Shown: positions 14,571-23,060 of the stretch, in pieces
Layout: every line of letters starts with the position of its first letter
How positions within the stretch are numbered: position 1 is the stretch's first letter
Assembly: GCA_900768815.1 (NCBI GenBank)
Contig: CAAGEE010000006.1
Location: 1-24,902, forward strand
DNA length: 24,902 nt
Reading direction: 5' to 3'
Source: Bacilli bacterium
Lineage (GTDB): Bacteria > Bacillota_I > Bacilli_A > RF39 > UBA660
The notes under the pieces: generated by a model
Databases searched by the model: none
What the model was told of the DNA's origin: nothing
Seen by the model: the letters and a program-made list of their open reading frames with translations, nothing else
Position numbers and translations under genes: made by a program

Positions 14571-15035
14571 TTGTTAAAAAAAGTACTTATTTTTATGTTG
14601 TGTTTACTACCTTGGTTCTTATCTTCTATTATTCCAGTAGATTATAATTACTTTGATTCTTTAAAGTTACCATTTTTTTGTCCACCTAAAGCTTTTTATG
14701 GTATTGCTTGGTTTTTAATTTATATCTTAGTCGCTACTAGTATTTGTGGAATTGTTTCCAATTATAAATTTAGAGATATACCGAAATCTTATAAGACTAG
14801 TTTAGCTATTAATTATGTTTTAAATCAGGTATACCCTTTGCTTTTCTTTGGACTTAAAAATAACTTTTTAGCATTTGTTGATTGTGTTGCTATTTTTATA
14901 TCATGTTTATTTTTATATCACGAGACTAATAATCTAAGAGAAAAAAGTAGTAAGTTTTTAGATCCTTACGTACTTTTATCTTTATTTGCCTCTATTTTAT
15001 CTTTAACTATTTATGTTATGAATACAGTTTTATAG
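14571..15035 (+). CDS. tspO: TspO/MBR family tryptophan-rich sensory protein homolog
   Basis: Five-helix membrane protein of the TspO/peripheral benzodiazepine receptor family, which binds porphyrins and other hydrophobic ligands. The 154 residues show the family landmarks: SLKLPFFCPPKAFYGIAWFLIY (shown as region about 34-55) matching the P-x-F-x-PP-x-x-F-x-x-x-W box, and NYVLNQVYPLLFFGLKN matching the N-x-x-W-x-x-x-FF segment of helix 3. Several of the usual Trp are replaced here (V-Y for W-x). I start at TTG 14571, six bases after GAGGTG; the GTG at 14562 is itself part of that ribosome binding site. It is one of the few rightward genes and ends convergent with the ASCH gene, the two stops overlapping by six bases. 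Confidence 0.85.
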   Translation: MLKKVLIFMLCLLPWFLSSIIPVDYNYFDSLKLPFFCPPKAFYGIAWFLIYILVATSICGIVSNYKFRDIPKSYKTSLAINYVLNQVYPLLFFGLKNNFLAFVDCVAIFISCLFLYHETNNLREKSSKFLDPYVLLSLFASILSLTIYVMNTVL

Positions 15036-15368
15036 TAATTCAAATCTTATTCCAACAACAGAATATTGTTGCTGTTTTTCTATAGGATAAAACTTTTCTA
15101 GTTCATTTAAAAGGGAAACTTTAGAATAAGTTTTATCGGCAAGCATTGAAATATCAAAGTCATTTAATAAACCCGAAAAGTCTTTGTAGTTTAGAAGTCC
15201 TGTTACTACTACGTCTGTATATTCTATATTTTCTGGTTCTTTTGTTATTCTGATTGTGTCTTTTAAATGGATATTTTTTCGTTTTTCATCTAATAGTCTT
15301 AGCTCAATTCTTTTAGTACCCGTTGTTATGTAGTCATAAAATAGTGGTTGAACTTTTAGCGTGTGCAT
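15030..15368 (-). CDS. ASCH-domain protein
   Basis: Small PUA-like RNA-binding fold of 112 residues, thought in general to bind RNA or modified bases; some members have N4-acetylcytidine amidohydrolase activity. The ASCH pattern is clear: HTLKVQPLFYDYITTGTKRIELRL at the N-terminus (G-x-K-x-x-E-x-R motif) and YSVVGIRFELL at the end. The start is ATG 15368, behind GAGGA (15377-15373); the GTG at 15380 is part of the ribosome binding site. It begins one base after the TAA of the pseudouridine synthase gene, so the two are coupled. It may support RNA metabolism with its neighbour, but the exact activity is unknown. Confidence 0.82.
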   Translation of the reverse strand: MHTLKVQPLFYDYITTGTKRIELRLLDEKRKNIHLKDTIRITKEPENIEYTDVVVTGLLNYKDFSGLLNDFDISMLADKTYSKVSLLNELEKFYPIEKQQQYSVVGIRFELL

Positions 15369-15369
15369 A

Positions 15370-16257
15370 TTATTCCTCACTTTCTAATTCTTGTAACTTA
15401 TCTTTAAACTCTTGAGGTGGTTCTTTCTCAAAATATAATTCTTTGTTTGTTCTTGGATGATGAAACTTTATACTTTTTGAATGGAGCATTTGACCAAACT
15501 CAGTAGCTTTTCCTTTATTATATGTTGGATCATTTACGATTGGGTAGCCAATGTAAGCAAGATGGACTCTTATTTGATGAGTTCTACCTGTTTCTAGAAT
15601 ACATTCGATTAAAGTGTTTTTCTTAAAACGTTTTAGAACTTTAAAATGCGTTATAGCTTCTTTAGCATTAACATCTGTTACTTGCATTTTTTGTCGATTA
15701 TTTTGATCTCTTCCGATTGGGGCATCAATAGTTCCAGAATCTTCCTTTATTACACCATCTGTAATTGCTAGATAATGACGTTCTACTTCTTTGGTTGCTA
15801 TCATTTTAGCAAGTTTATCATGAGTTTCTTCATTTTTAGCTACTAGCATTAATCCAGATGTATCTTTATCTAATCTATGAACTATTCCAGGACGTATTTT
15901 ATCTTTTGACTCTATATTAAAATGGTATAGTAAAGCGTTAACTAATGTTTTTGTGTAATGTCCCGGAGCTGGATGAACTACCATACCTGATTTTTTATTT
16001 ATTACTAATAAGTCGTCATCTTCATAGACTATGTCTAATGGAATATTTTCAGGTTCAATATTTATTTCATAATTTAATTCGTCATTTACTTCTATTTCAT
16101 CATTTAATTTTACTTGGTAATTAGCATTTACTTTTTTACCATTAACTAATACTTTATCTTCTTTAATTAGCTTTTGTACTTTACTTCTTGAAATTGATAG
16201 TTTTTCAGCTAAATATGAATCTATTCTTGTTGATATTTCTTCTTCTACTTTAATCAT
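15370..16257 (-). CDS. RluD-family large-subunit rRNA pseudouridine synthase
   Basis: Isomerises uridine to pseudouridine in rRNA. With the start at 16257 it has 295 residues. An N-terminal S4 RNA-binding domain (about 9-60, TRIDSYLAEKLSISRSKVQKL) is followed by the RluA/RluD catalytic domain. The catalytic Asp is D130 in HRLDKDTSGLM; the later LETGRTHQIRVH motif is also intact. The ATG at 16257 follows AGGAGG at eight bases; a longer frame to 16296 has no such site. The lspA gene lies 162 bases upstream, the order found in many Firmicutes (lspA then rluD-like ylyB). Which uridine it modifies cannot be told from the sequence. Confidence 0.92.
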   Translation of the reverse strand: MIKVEEEISTRIDSYLAEKLSISRSKVQKLIKEDKVLVNGKKVNANYQVKLNDEIEVNDELNYEINIEPENIPLDIVYEDDDLLVINKKSGMVVHPAPGHYTKTLVNALLYHFNIESKDKIRPGIVHRLDKDTSGLMLVAKNEETHDKLAKMIATKEVERHYLAITDGVIKEDSGTIDAPIGRDQNNRQKMQVTDVNAKEAITHFKVLKRFKKNTLIECILETGRTHQIRVHLAYIGYPIVNDPTYNKGKATEFGQMLHSKSIKFHHPRTNKELYFEKEPPQEFKDKLQELESEE

Positions 16258-16286
16258 GATGTATACCTCCTCTTTTTGCTTTAGAT

Positions 16287-16315
16287 ATTTTAACATATTT
16301 ATTAGTATTTTGAAA
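16287..16315 (-). promoter_or_regulatory. Possible promoter before the RluD-family gene
   Basis: The minus strand has TAAAAT (16292-16287) with TTTCAA 17 bases upstream, a poor -35 match. The rest of the 162-base gap to lspA (16316-16419) shows no gene and no clear hairpin. Confidence 0.35.
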
Positions 16316-16419
16316 GAATATAATTTTAAAGAGCAACGCTTAGTTACTTTGTACTTAATTGTGCATTTTACTTTTTTATTTAATAACTAGTTTTTATTAC
16401 CACTTTATTATTTTTACTT

Positions 16420-16893
16420 TTAATTATTTAAATGTTTTTCTTCCATGAAACAAGAAATAATAAGTAATAGTGCTCCAACTGTTATTCCTATGTCTGCTAT
16501 ATTAAAAACTGGGAAACAATAAGTAAAAATAGTAAATGATAGATAGTCTATTACTTTTTTATAAAAAATTCTATCTAGAAGATTTCCTATAATTCCTCCA
16601 AGTATTAGTCCTAATGAAATACTAGATAGTTTTGTAAGGTTCTTTTCTTTTTGAATGTAGTATATCATCAGACCTATACACACTAAAGCAACTATTACTA
16701 GTAGATAAGTTTTATTTTGAAGAATAGAAAAAGCCGCTCCATCATTTTGAAGATAATGTAAGGAGAAAAAGTTAGGAATAATTTCTAGTTCTTCATGAAG
16801 TTTAAAGTTACTTTTAATTAGTAATTTTATTAATTGATCTATCATTAATAAAATTAAAGAAATTATATATATTTTTGATTTGTTATTTCTCAT
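16420..16893 (-). CDS. lspA: Lipoprotein signal peptidase (signal peptidase II)
   Basis: Aspartic protease in the membrane that removes signal peptides from prolipoproteins after lipidation. With the start at 16893 it has 157 residues and four membrane helices. Conserved blocks are D19-Q-x-I-K in helix 1, LQNDGAAFSIL (about 48-58), GGIIGNLLDRI with catalytic D107, and FPVFNIADIGI with catalytic D134. The ATG at 16893 follows AAGGAGAAGAAT; an ATG at 16917 lacks a site. It lies 73 bases after dnaE and before the pseudouridine synthase gene, without a terminator on either side, so it is likely part of one transcript. Confidence 0.95.
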   Translation of the reverse strand: MRNNKSKIYIISLILLMIDQLIKLLIKSNFKLHEELEIIPNFFSLHYLQNDGAAFSILQNKTYLLVIVALVCIGLMIYYIQKEKNLTKLSSISLGLILGGIIGNLLDRIFYKKVIDYLSFTIFTYCFPVFNIADIGITVGALLLIISCFMEEKHLNN

Positions 16894-16965
16894 ATTCTTC
16901 TCCTTTTTAGTCTTCAATTTTTATTTTAATTTTTACTTTACTTTTAAATGATAGTGCTGTTAGTT

Positions 16966-19908
16966 TTATATTTCTTTTAAGTTTCTTATTTTTTCTACTA
17001 CTATCTGTATTTGGCTTAATCTTTTCTCAACGATACCACGTACTTTTAATAAGTCTCCTTTTTTGATATTGCTGTATTCTTTGTATACTTTTGGAAATAA
17101 AGTATATTCCATAGTTGAAGTTTCATCACTTCCAGTTAAGAAAGCCATCCTATCACCATTTTTTGTATTAATCGTTTTAATTTTATCAACTAAGATCAAA
17201 GTGTCTACACGTTTTGAAAAATATGATGATATTTCATTTAGCGGAATACAATATGGATTATCTTTTTTGTAAAGATTAGTCGGATGTGACGAAAGATAGA
17301 AACCAAAAACTTCTTTTTCTTTTTCTAGTAGATAGTCATTACGATATTCATTTTGAAATTCAATATCTGGTTTCATCACTAAGTCTTTATCAATATCTTT
17401 AGTTAATTCTGCATAATTAAAGAGATTATCTAGATTATATATTAAGGTTGCTCGATTGTAGCCAAACTCTTTAAAGACGTTTGCATATATTAAAACTTCA
17501 ATGGTCTTTTTACCAACACCAGCAATATATAATCTGCTGAAGCAATCATAAATATCAGTAAACTCTTTCCCAGACTTAGCTTCTTCTATTTCTTTTGTAA
17601 CTACCGTTCCAATTGATTTTATGTTAGAAATCGGATAAATAATTTTATCATTCTTTACTATATAGCGATTTGTAGACTCATTTATCGTTGGTTTTAGAAC
17701 TTCTATTTTGTTTGCTTTAGCTTCCATTATATATTCATGAGTTTTTGTTTCGCTTCCAATAAAATTCGTTAAGAGATTGGCAAAGAAAATAGTTTTATAA
17801 TGACATTTTAGATAAGCCATTTTATAAGCAATGATTGAGTAAGCTACTGAGTGTGAACGGTTAAATCCATAACCAGCAAAGTTTAAGATTAAATCAAATA
17901 TTTTTTTTGCATTTTCTTTGCTGTGTCCATTAGCAATACTTTTAGAAATAAATTTTTCTTCTTCATTTTTTAATAAATCTATTTTCTTTTTACTCATGGC
18001 CTTTCTTAAAATATCCGCCTCACCATAAGTATAGTTGGCATAAATTCTAGCAACTTGCATTATTTGTTCTTGATAAATTAGAATTCCATAAGTATTTTTT
18101 GTAACTGATTCTAAAGAGGGGTCTAAATACTCTATTTTCTCTTCACCATGTTTTCTTCTAATATAGGAGTCAATATTTATGGCCGCCCCCGGTCTAAACA
18201 AAGCTATGGCTGCAAATATGTCTTCAAAAGTATTTGGTTTTAATCTTCGTAAGAAATTACGCATACCAGTTGATTCAAATTGGAATATTCCTGAAGTGTT
18301 TGCTGTTTCAAATATTTTTAGAGTTTCTTTGTCATTTAATGGAATTTTTGAAAAGTCAATATCTGTATTTGTTTGTTCTTTTACATCGTTAATAATATTA
18401 TTTATAATTGTTAAGTTTTTTAGTCCTAAAAAGTCCATTTTAAGTAATCCTAGTTCTTCTAGATATTCCATAGGAAAACTAGTTAGGTACATGCCATCAC
18501 CTGTTGTTAGTGGAATAACTTCATCTAGATCTACTCTACTCATTACAATACCGGCTGCATGCGATGATGTATGGCGAGGAAAACCTTCTATTTTTAAAGC
18601 TATGTCAAACATATTTTTTAAAGTGGTATCACTATCTATGCGACTTTTAAAAGAGGGATTTTTTTCGTAAAAGTCTTGTAATTTGTCTTTAGTAAAACCT
18701 GGAATAAATTTATTTAGGCTATCGACCTTATAGATTGGAATATTTAATACTCTGGAAACATCTCTTAATACTTGTTTAGCACTTAGAGTACCAAAAGTTA
18801 CTATTCCTGAAACACGTTTTTCACCATACTTTTTGATGACATAATCAATTACCTGACCACGTTTATCATCGGGAAAGTCTGTATCAATATCAGGCATACT
18901 CTTTCTTTCTGGGTTTAGGAAACGTTCAAATAGTAAATCGTATTTTAATGGATCAATGTCTGTAATACCTAATGAATAAGCAACAAGTGAACCAGCGGCA
19001 CTACCTCTTCCTGGACCAACTAGTATTTTGTTTTTCTTTGAATATTTAATGAAATCATAGACAACTAAGAAGTAATTGGAGAAGCCCATTTCATTAATAA
19101 CTTTTAGTTCATAAGCTAAACGTTTTTGATATTCTAGAGGAATTGTGCCATTGCATCTTTTTGTTAGTCCTGCTTTACATAGTTCAAAAAGATATGTTGC
19201 GGGATCGTCACATTCATATATTGGTAATAAATTCTCAGAAGGAGGAAATTCAAAGTTACATTTTTCGGCTATTTTTATAGAATTTATTAAACCCTTATTG
19301 TCAGTTAACTCTAGTATGTTATTTATTTTTAGTTCATGGTTTTCTATATCATAATCGCACTCTTCACTAATAGTTTTGCCATCACGAATGCGATATAAGT
19401 ATGGTAAAACTGAAGAATCATTTTTTGTTAGATATAAACTTTCCCACAAGAAAACAATATTTTCAGTTAATAATTCCGCTTCTAATTCCTCTTTTTTATT
19501 TCGGTAACCAAGATAAATTTCTGAATAAATACTTTGTAAGTCATCAAAATTGTCCTTGTATGGAAATGGTACTAGACAGATGACATTACTATTAAATTTT
19601 TCTATGTCTTCTTTAGTTACTTGACGCTCATTTTGTATTGTTGATAATTTTATAATACTTTGATAACCTTTATAGTCTTTTGCTAGTAAGATAATATTAT
19701 AATCATTTAAAATTATATTGAGACCAATAATTGGTTTTAGATTCTTTTCTTTACATTTTTTTATAAATTCCATAGTGCCATACATAGTTGTATCTGTTAA
19801 AGCAATACTGGAAATGTTTGATAATGTTGCATATTCAACTATATCATCAATACGAAGTAAACTTGATAGTAGTGAGTAATTACTTTTATTAAATAATGGT
19901 ATATACAT
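16966..19908 (-). CDS. dnaE: DNA polymerase III alpha subunit DnaE, short form with degenerate PHP domain
   Basis: Replicative-type C-family DNA polymerase. At 980 residues it is shorter than B. subtilis DnaE (about 1,115). The N-terminal PHP domain (1 to about 200) keeps its shape (NYSLLSSLLRIDDIV, ALTDTTMYGTMEF) but has lost its metal ligands: the usual HxHSxYSLL is LFNKSNYSLL, and the ALTDH His is Thr. It should therefore have no PHP exonuclease activity. The palm has GPGRGSAAGSL at about 297, the catalytic pair PDIDTDF at about 338-344, and the third Asp in LLKMDFLGLKNL near 491. HTSSHAAGI, the helix-hairpin-helix region and a C-terminal OB fold (about 900-970) follow. The start follows AAGGAGATGTTAAT. 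Confidence 0.96.
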   Translation of the reverse strand: MYIPLFNKSNYSLLSSLLRIDDIVEYATLSNISSIALTDTTMYGTMEFIKKCKEKNLKPIIGLNIILNDYNIILLAKDYKGYQSIIKLSTIQNERQVTKEDIEKFNSNVICLVPFPYKDNFDDLQSIYSEIYLGYRNKKEELEAELLTENIVFLWESLYLTKNDSSVLPYLYRIRDGKTISEECDYDIENHELKINNILELTDNKGLINSIKIAEKCNFEFPPSENLLPIYECDDPATYLFELCKAGLTKRCNGTIPLEYQKRLAYELKVINEMGFSNYFLVVYDFIKYSKKNKILVGPGRGSAAGSLVAYSLGITDIDPLKYDLLFERFLNPERKSMPDIDTDFPDDKRGQVIDYVIKKYGEKRVSGIVTFGTLSAKQVLRDVSRVLNIPIYKVDSLNKFIPGFTKDKLQDFYEKNPSFKSRIDSDTTLKNMFDIALKIEGFPRHTSSHAAGIVMSRVDLDEVIPLTTGDGMYLTSFPMEYLEELGLLKMDFLGLKNLTIINNIINDVKEQTNTDIDFSKIPLNDKETLKIFETANTSGIFQFESTGMRNFLRRLKPNTFEDIFAAIALFRPGAAINIDSYIRRKHGEEKIEYLDPSLESVTKNTYGILIYQEQIMQVARIYANYTYGEADILRKAMSKKKIDLLKNEEEKFISKSIANGHSKENAKKIFDLILNFAGYGFNRSHSVAYSIIAYKMAYLKCHYKTIFFANLLTNFIGSETKTHEYIMEAKANKIEVLKPTINESTNRYIVKNDKIIYPISNIKSIGTVVTKEIEEAKSGKEFTDIYDCFSRLYIAGVGKKTIEVLIYANVFKEFGYNRATLIYNLDNLFNYAELTKDIDKDLVMKPDIEFQNEYRNDYLLEKEKEVFGFYLSSHPTNLYKKDNPYCIPLNEISSYFSKRVDTLILVDKIKTINTKNGDRMAFLTGSDETSTMEYTLFPKVYKEYSNIKKGDLLKVRGIVEKRLSQIQIVVEKIRNLKEI

Positions 19909-19932
19909 ATTAACATCTCCTTTTCTAATTTT

Positions 19933-19969
19933 ATTTTATCATAAATTATTAATATACGAATGATAAAAT
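19933..19969. promoter_or_regulatory. Inverted repeat with two mirrored extended -10 boxes upstream of dnaE
   Basis: ATTTTATCAT (19933-19942) and ATGATAAAAT (19960-19969) are perfect 10-base inverted repeats with 17 bases between them. The left arm read leftward is TGATAAAAT, an extended -10 box 25 bases before the dnaE start, and is the likely dnaE promoter. The right arm is the same box facing rightward. Neither has a good -35. The remaining stretch 19970-20124 shows no gene. Confidence 0.45.
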
Positions 19970-20124
19970 ACTTTAACTATATTTATATTTTACGTAGATT
20001 TTCATATTATATTAGAATAGTTATTTGTTTTTTTTACGATTGGATGATTTAAAATAGGTGAAAATAAAATTTATAAAAAATATGGTCCAATATTATATAT
20101 AGCTTTGTTTTTTAAGTATTTTGT

Positions 20125-20153
20125 TTGACTTTCATTATTTTTTATGGTAAAGT
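20125..20153 (+). promoter_or_regulatory. Sigma-A type promoter of rpmB
   Basis: TTGACT (20125-20130), a 17-base spacer and TAAAGT (20148-20153), 36 bases before the start codon. Confidence 0.7.
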
Positions 20154-20189
20154 TATAAAGCAGATGAAGAAAACCAAAGGAGGGAAAGT

Positions 20190-20369
20190 ATGGCAGTTAA
20201 TATATCAAAAAGAGTTGGAAACGTTAAGAATCAAAGATCTCATGCTTTAAATTCTACTAAGACTAGACAAAAATTAAATTTACAAGTTTATAGACTTGCT
20301 GATGGTACAAAAACTAGAATATCAGCAAAAGAAAAGAGAACTTTATTAAAAAATCAAAAAGCCGCTTAA
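20190..20369 (+). CDS. rpmB: Large ribosomal subunit protein bL28
   Basis: Ribosomal protein of the 50S subunit, 59 residues, on the opposite strand to most of the window. The family core is present: NQRSHALNSTKTRQKLNLQ matches the usual GNxxSHAxNxTKRxxxPNLQ, and the C-terminal half has RLADGTKTRISAKEKRTLLK. The N-terminus MAVNISKRVGNVK has no Cys, so it is the zinc-free form. The start follows a strong AAAGGAGGG at six bases. It has its own promoter 36 bases upstream and a terminator whose loop contains the stop codon, so it is a single-gene unit, as rpmB often is in Firmicutes. The rightward G+A-rich composition fits a highly expressed lysine-rich protein. Confidence 0.93.
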   Translation: MAVNISKRVGNVKNQRSHALNSTKTRQKLNLQVYRLADGTKTRISAKEKRTLLKNQKAA

Positions 20370-20391
20370 CTTAATGTGTGGCTTTTTTTTT
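20356..20391 (+). terminator. Terminator of rpmB
   Basis: AAAAAGCCGC pairs with GTGGCTTTTT (one G-U pair), loop of 12 bases holding the rpmB TAA, followed by a long T run (20383-20391). Confidence 0.8.
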
Positions 20392-20408
20392 GACTTTTTG
20401 CATAAGAA

Positions 20409-20432
20409 AACTGATAGTTTTTTCTATCAGTT
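20409..20432 (-). terminator. Terminator of the 229-aa protein gene, probably bidirectional
   Basis: AACTGATAG (20409-20417), six-base T loop, CTATCAGTT (20424-20432), a perfect 9-bp stem. T runs follow on both sides: leftward TTCTTAT, rightward ACTTTTTTT. It lies between two convergent genes and can back up the rpmB terminator. Confidence 0.7.
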
Positions 20433-20448
20433 ACTTTTTTTATAACCT

Positions 20449-21138
20449 TTATTTTTCACAAATATAACCATAAACACTAGCTTTTTGATAAGCAGAATCC
20501 TTTGTATCTCCATAAGCAAATTCAGCTTTAGTTATTAGATTGTTATTATGTTCTGTTGTTAATTGTTGTGGATTTAGTGTTTTTAAATCAATATTAACTT
20601 TTGTTTCAAAACCATTGTCTAGTAATGTTGTTGTTGTTTTATATCCTGCTATGTTTATAGGTTCTAAGGCTTTAAAAGAAGGATAATACTTATTTATGTT
20701 TTGTTTACCAACTTTTTCTTTTCCTAAAGCAACAATACATTCCATTGTTTTATTGTAAGAATTTAACTTTCCATCATAAAACGATAGGTTTATATCCATT
20801 GTTATATCAACACCTGTTGCATTGCCGACATTGGTAAAGTGACATGTCATTGTATCCGTTAGAGTTTTTGTTAAATTAGAATCTGTTACTCTTTTGCTTA
20901 TAACTGGTGCTGGTGGTGTTATTTTTTCTATCACAATATTCATTATTGGGGTGTATGAAAAACCAGATATTATACAAATTACTCCTAGGATTGCTAAAAA
21001 AATTGCTGGTCTTTTACTAGTTGATTTTTCATATTTTGCAACTTGTTCAAAATCACTAAGATTTAATACTTGAGTTCTTGTTAATTCTTCTCTTGTCATT
21101 TCCTGTGCACTACTTTTTATGTTTTCTTTCTTTATCAT
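20449..21138 (-). CDS. Membrane-anchored extracellular protein of unknown function (229 aa)
   Basis: I do not recognise a named family. An N-terminal cytoplasmic tail of about 43 residues (charged, with REELTRTQVLNLSDFEQVAKYEK as the region at about 16-38) leads to one membrane helix at about 44-66 and an extracellular domain of about 160 residues. That domain has three Cys (MTCHFT, MECIVA and YICEK near the end) and a beta pattern such as ATGVDITMDINLSFYDGKLNSY (region about 106-127), which recalls secreted DUF1307-like lipoproteins. The start follows GAGGTGGACATAC. It has a good promoter (21165-21193) and a terminator, so it forms its own unit between typA and rpmB. Confidence 0.75.
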   Translation of the reverse strand: MIKKENIKSSAQEMTREELTRTQVLNLSDFEQVAKYEKSTSKRPAIFLAILGVICIISGFSYTPIMNIVIEKITPPAPVISKRVTDSNLTKTLTDTMTCHFTNVGNATGVDITMDINLSFYDGKLNSYNKTMECIVALGKEKVGKQNINKYYPSFKALEPINIAGYKTTTTLLDNGFETKVNIDLKTLNPQQLTTEHNNNLITKAEFAYGDTKDSAYQKASVYGYICEK

Positions 21139-21164
21139 GTATGTCCACCTCTATTCTTAAATTA

Positions 21165-21193
21165 ATTATAGCAAACATTGGAAAAATTACCAA
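21165..21193 (-). promoter_or_regulatory. Sigma-A type promoter of the 229-aa protein gene
   Basis: The minus strand has TTGGTA (21193-21188), a 17-base spacer and a perfect TATAAT (21170-21165), 26 bases before the start codon. Confidence 0.7.
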
Positions 21194-21219
21194 GAAAAAA
21201 ATAACTATTTCTAGTTATT
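21194..21219 (-). terminator. Terminator of typA
   Basis: The minus strand reads AATAACTA, GAAA tetraloop, TAGTTATT, then a T run. The last typA codons and its TAG stop lie in the 5' arm. The 16-base core TAACTAGAAATAGTTA is identical to the core of the tRNA-Gly terminator at 24836-24860. Confidence 0.88.
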
Positions 21220-23028
21220 CTTTACACGTGCATCATATTTTTTACGTTCTTCAGTATTTAGTATTCTCTTTCTAATACGAATATTATGTGGAGTTACTTC
21301 TACTAACTCATCTGAATTAATATAATCAAGAGCATATTCAAGTGAAATTGGTCTTGGTCTTTTTAAAACCACTGTATGATCTGATCCTGCTGCTCTGGTA
21401 TTTGTTAATTGTTTACCCTTAACAACGTTTACAGCCAAGTCATTATCACGATTACATTCACCCACTACCATACCTTCGTATACTTCTGTTCCCGGCTCAA
21501 TGAACATAACTCCGCGATCTTCTAGGTTACCAATTGAGTATGCTGTTGCTGAACCATTTTCCATAGAAACTAGAACTCCTAGTTTTCTTTCACCTACTTC
21601 GATATTTTCATATGGTAAATATTCTTTGAATGTATGATTCATAATTCCGTAACCCTTTGTTAGAGTCATAAATTCAGTTGAAAAACCGATTAATCCACGA
21701 GATGGAATTGTATAGATTAATCTAACTTGATTTTCAAAGTTTGACATACTTTCCATTTTTCCGCCACGAGTACCAAGTTGTTCAATTACTGAGCCAACGC
21801 TTTCTTCTGGCACTTCAATTTGCAATTCCTCATATGGTTCACATTTTTGTCCATCTATTTCTTTAATAATTACGCTTGGTTTTGACACCTCTAGTTCGAA
21901 ACCTTCACGACGCATATTTTCAATTAAAATTCCTAAATGTAATTCACCACGACCTGCAACTAAAAATGAGTCATTAGTTGCTGGCGTAACATGTAAACTT
22001 ACATCTTTTTGAGTTTCACGCATTAGGCGTTCTTCTATTTTTCTTGCTGTTACTATTTTTCCATCACGTCCTACAAATGGTGATGAGTTAGTTCCAAATG
22101 TCATTTGTAAAGTTGGCTCATCAATATGTAGTTGTGGTAATGGTTCGATAGCATTATTATTGCATACTGTTTCTCCTACTGAGATATCAGCAAGTCCTGC
22201 TACTGCTACTATATCTCCAGCTTCAGCTTGTTCTATTTCAATACGATGATAGCCATAGTAACCAAATAATTTTTGAATTCTAAATTGTTTAGTACTACCA
22301 TCTAGTCTACAACAAGTAACTACTTCACCAGTTTTTATTTTACCATTGTGAACTCTACCAATACCAATTCTACCAACAAATTCATTATAATCTAATAGTG
22401 CTGGTTGAAACTGTAGAGGTTTGTTAGGATCTCCAGTTGGAGCTGGTATTTCTTCTAGAATAGTATCTAATACTTCTGTAAATCCTGGAGTCTGATCAGC
22501 TAGATTTTCACTTAATGAACAAGTTCCGTTCAAAGCAGATGCATATAGCACTTTAAAATCTAATTGTGAGTCGTCGGCACCTAGTTCTATAAATAAATCT
22601 AAAACCTCATCTAATACTTGTTTGCATCTAGCACTTGGTTTATCAACTTTATTAATAATAACTATAGGTTTTACTTTTGCTGCAAAAGCCTTTTTTAAAA
22701 CGAATCTAGTTTGTGGCATTGGTCCTTCATAGGCATCAACAACTAATAAAACACCATCAACCATATTCATGATACGTTCTACTTCTCCACCAAAATCAGC
22801 ATGACCTGGAGTGTCTAGAATATTAATTCTTACGCCCTTATAGTCTAGTGCGGTAGTTTTGGCAAGTATTGTTATTCCTCTTTCTTTTTCTAAGGCATTT
22901 GAATCCATAGATACATTACTAACATCTTCATTATCTCTAAACATTCCAGATGTCTTTAAAATTTCATCTACTAAAGTAGTTTTTCCATGGTCAACATGCG
23001 CTATAATTGCTACATTTCTTTTTTCCAT
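21211..23028 (-). CDS. typA: Ribosome-associated translational GTPase TypA/BipA
   Basis: EF-G-like GTPase that acts on the ribosome, mainly in 50S assembly and stress or cold adaptation. The 605 residues are typical. GTPase motifs: G1 AHVDHGKTTL at 10-19, RGIT, DTPGHADFGG (G3) and INKVDKPSAR (G4). These are followed by the EF-Tu-like domain II, the EF-G-like domain V and the TypA-specific C-terminal domain (GNLEDRGVMFIEPGTEVYEGM is the region near 507-527). The end IRIRKRILNTEERKKY is typical too. The start follows AAGAGGTGTACCTATT. It has its own promoter and terminator and appears to be a single-gene unit. Confidence 0.97.
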   Translation of the reverse strand: MEKRNVAIIAHVDHGKTTLVDEILKTSGMFRDNEDVSNVSMDSNALEKERGITILAKTTALDYKGVRINILDTPGHADFGGEVERIMNMVDGVLLVVDAYEGPMPQTRFVLKKAFAAKVKPIVIINKVDKPSARCKQVLDEVLDLFIELGADDSQLDFKVLYASALNGTCSLSENLADQTPGFTEVLDTILEEIPAPTGDPNKPLQFQPALLDYNEFVGRIGIGRVHNGKIKTGEVVTCCRLDGSTKQFRIQKLFGYYGYHRIEIEQAEAGDIVAVAGLADISVGETVCNNNAIEPLPQLHIDEPTLQMTFGTNSSPFVGRDGKIVTARKIEERLMRETQKDVSLHVTPATNDSFLVAGRGELHLGILIENMRREGFELEVSKPSVIIKEIDGQKCEPYEELQIEVPEESVGSVIEQLGTRGGKMESMSNFENQVRLIYTIPSRGLIGFSTEFMTLTKGYGIMNHTFKEYLPYENIEVGERKLGVLVSMENGSATAYSIGNLEDRGVMFIEPGTEVYEGMVVGECNRDNDLAVNVVKGKQLTNTRAAGSDHTVVLKRPRPISLEYALDYINSDELVEVTPHNIRIRKRILNTEERKKYDARVKNN

Positions 23029-23060
23029 AATAGGTACACCTCTTTTTTACAACGTTCATA

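Noticed and set aside
16316..16419. Small gene or RNA between lspA and the RluD-family gene
   Set aside because: No frame with a ribosome binding site, no stable hairpin and no recognisable motif on either strand.
20190..20369. rpsT (S20), considered from its size and lysine-rich composition
   Set aside because: The SHALN-x-TK-x-R-x-x-x-NLQ pattern is bL28, not bS20.
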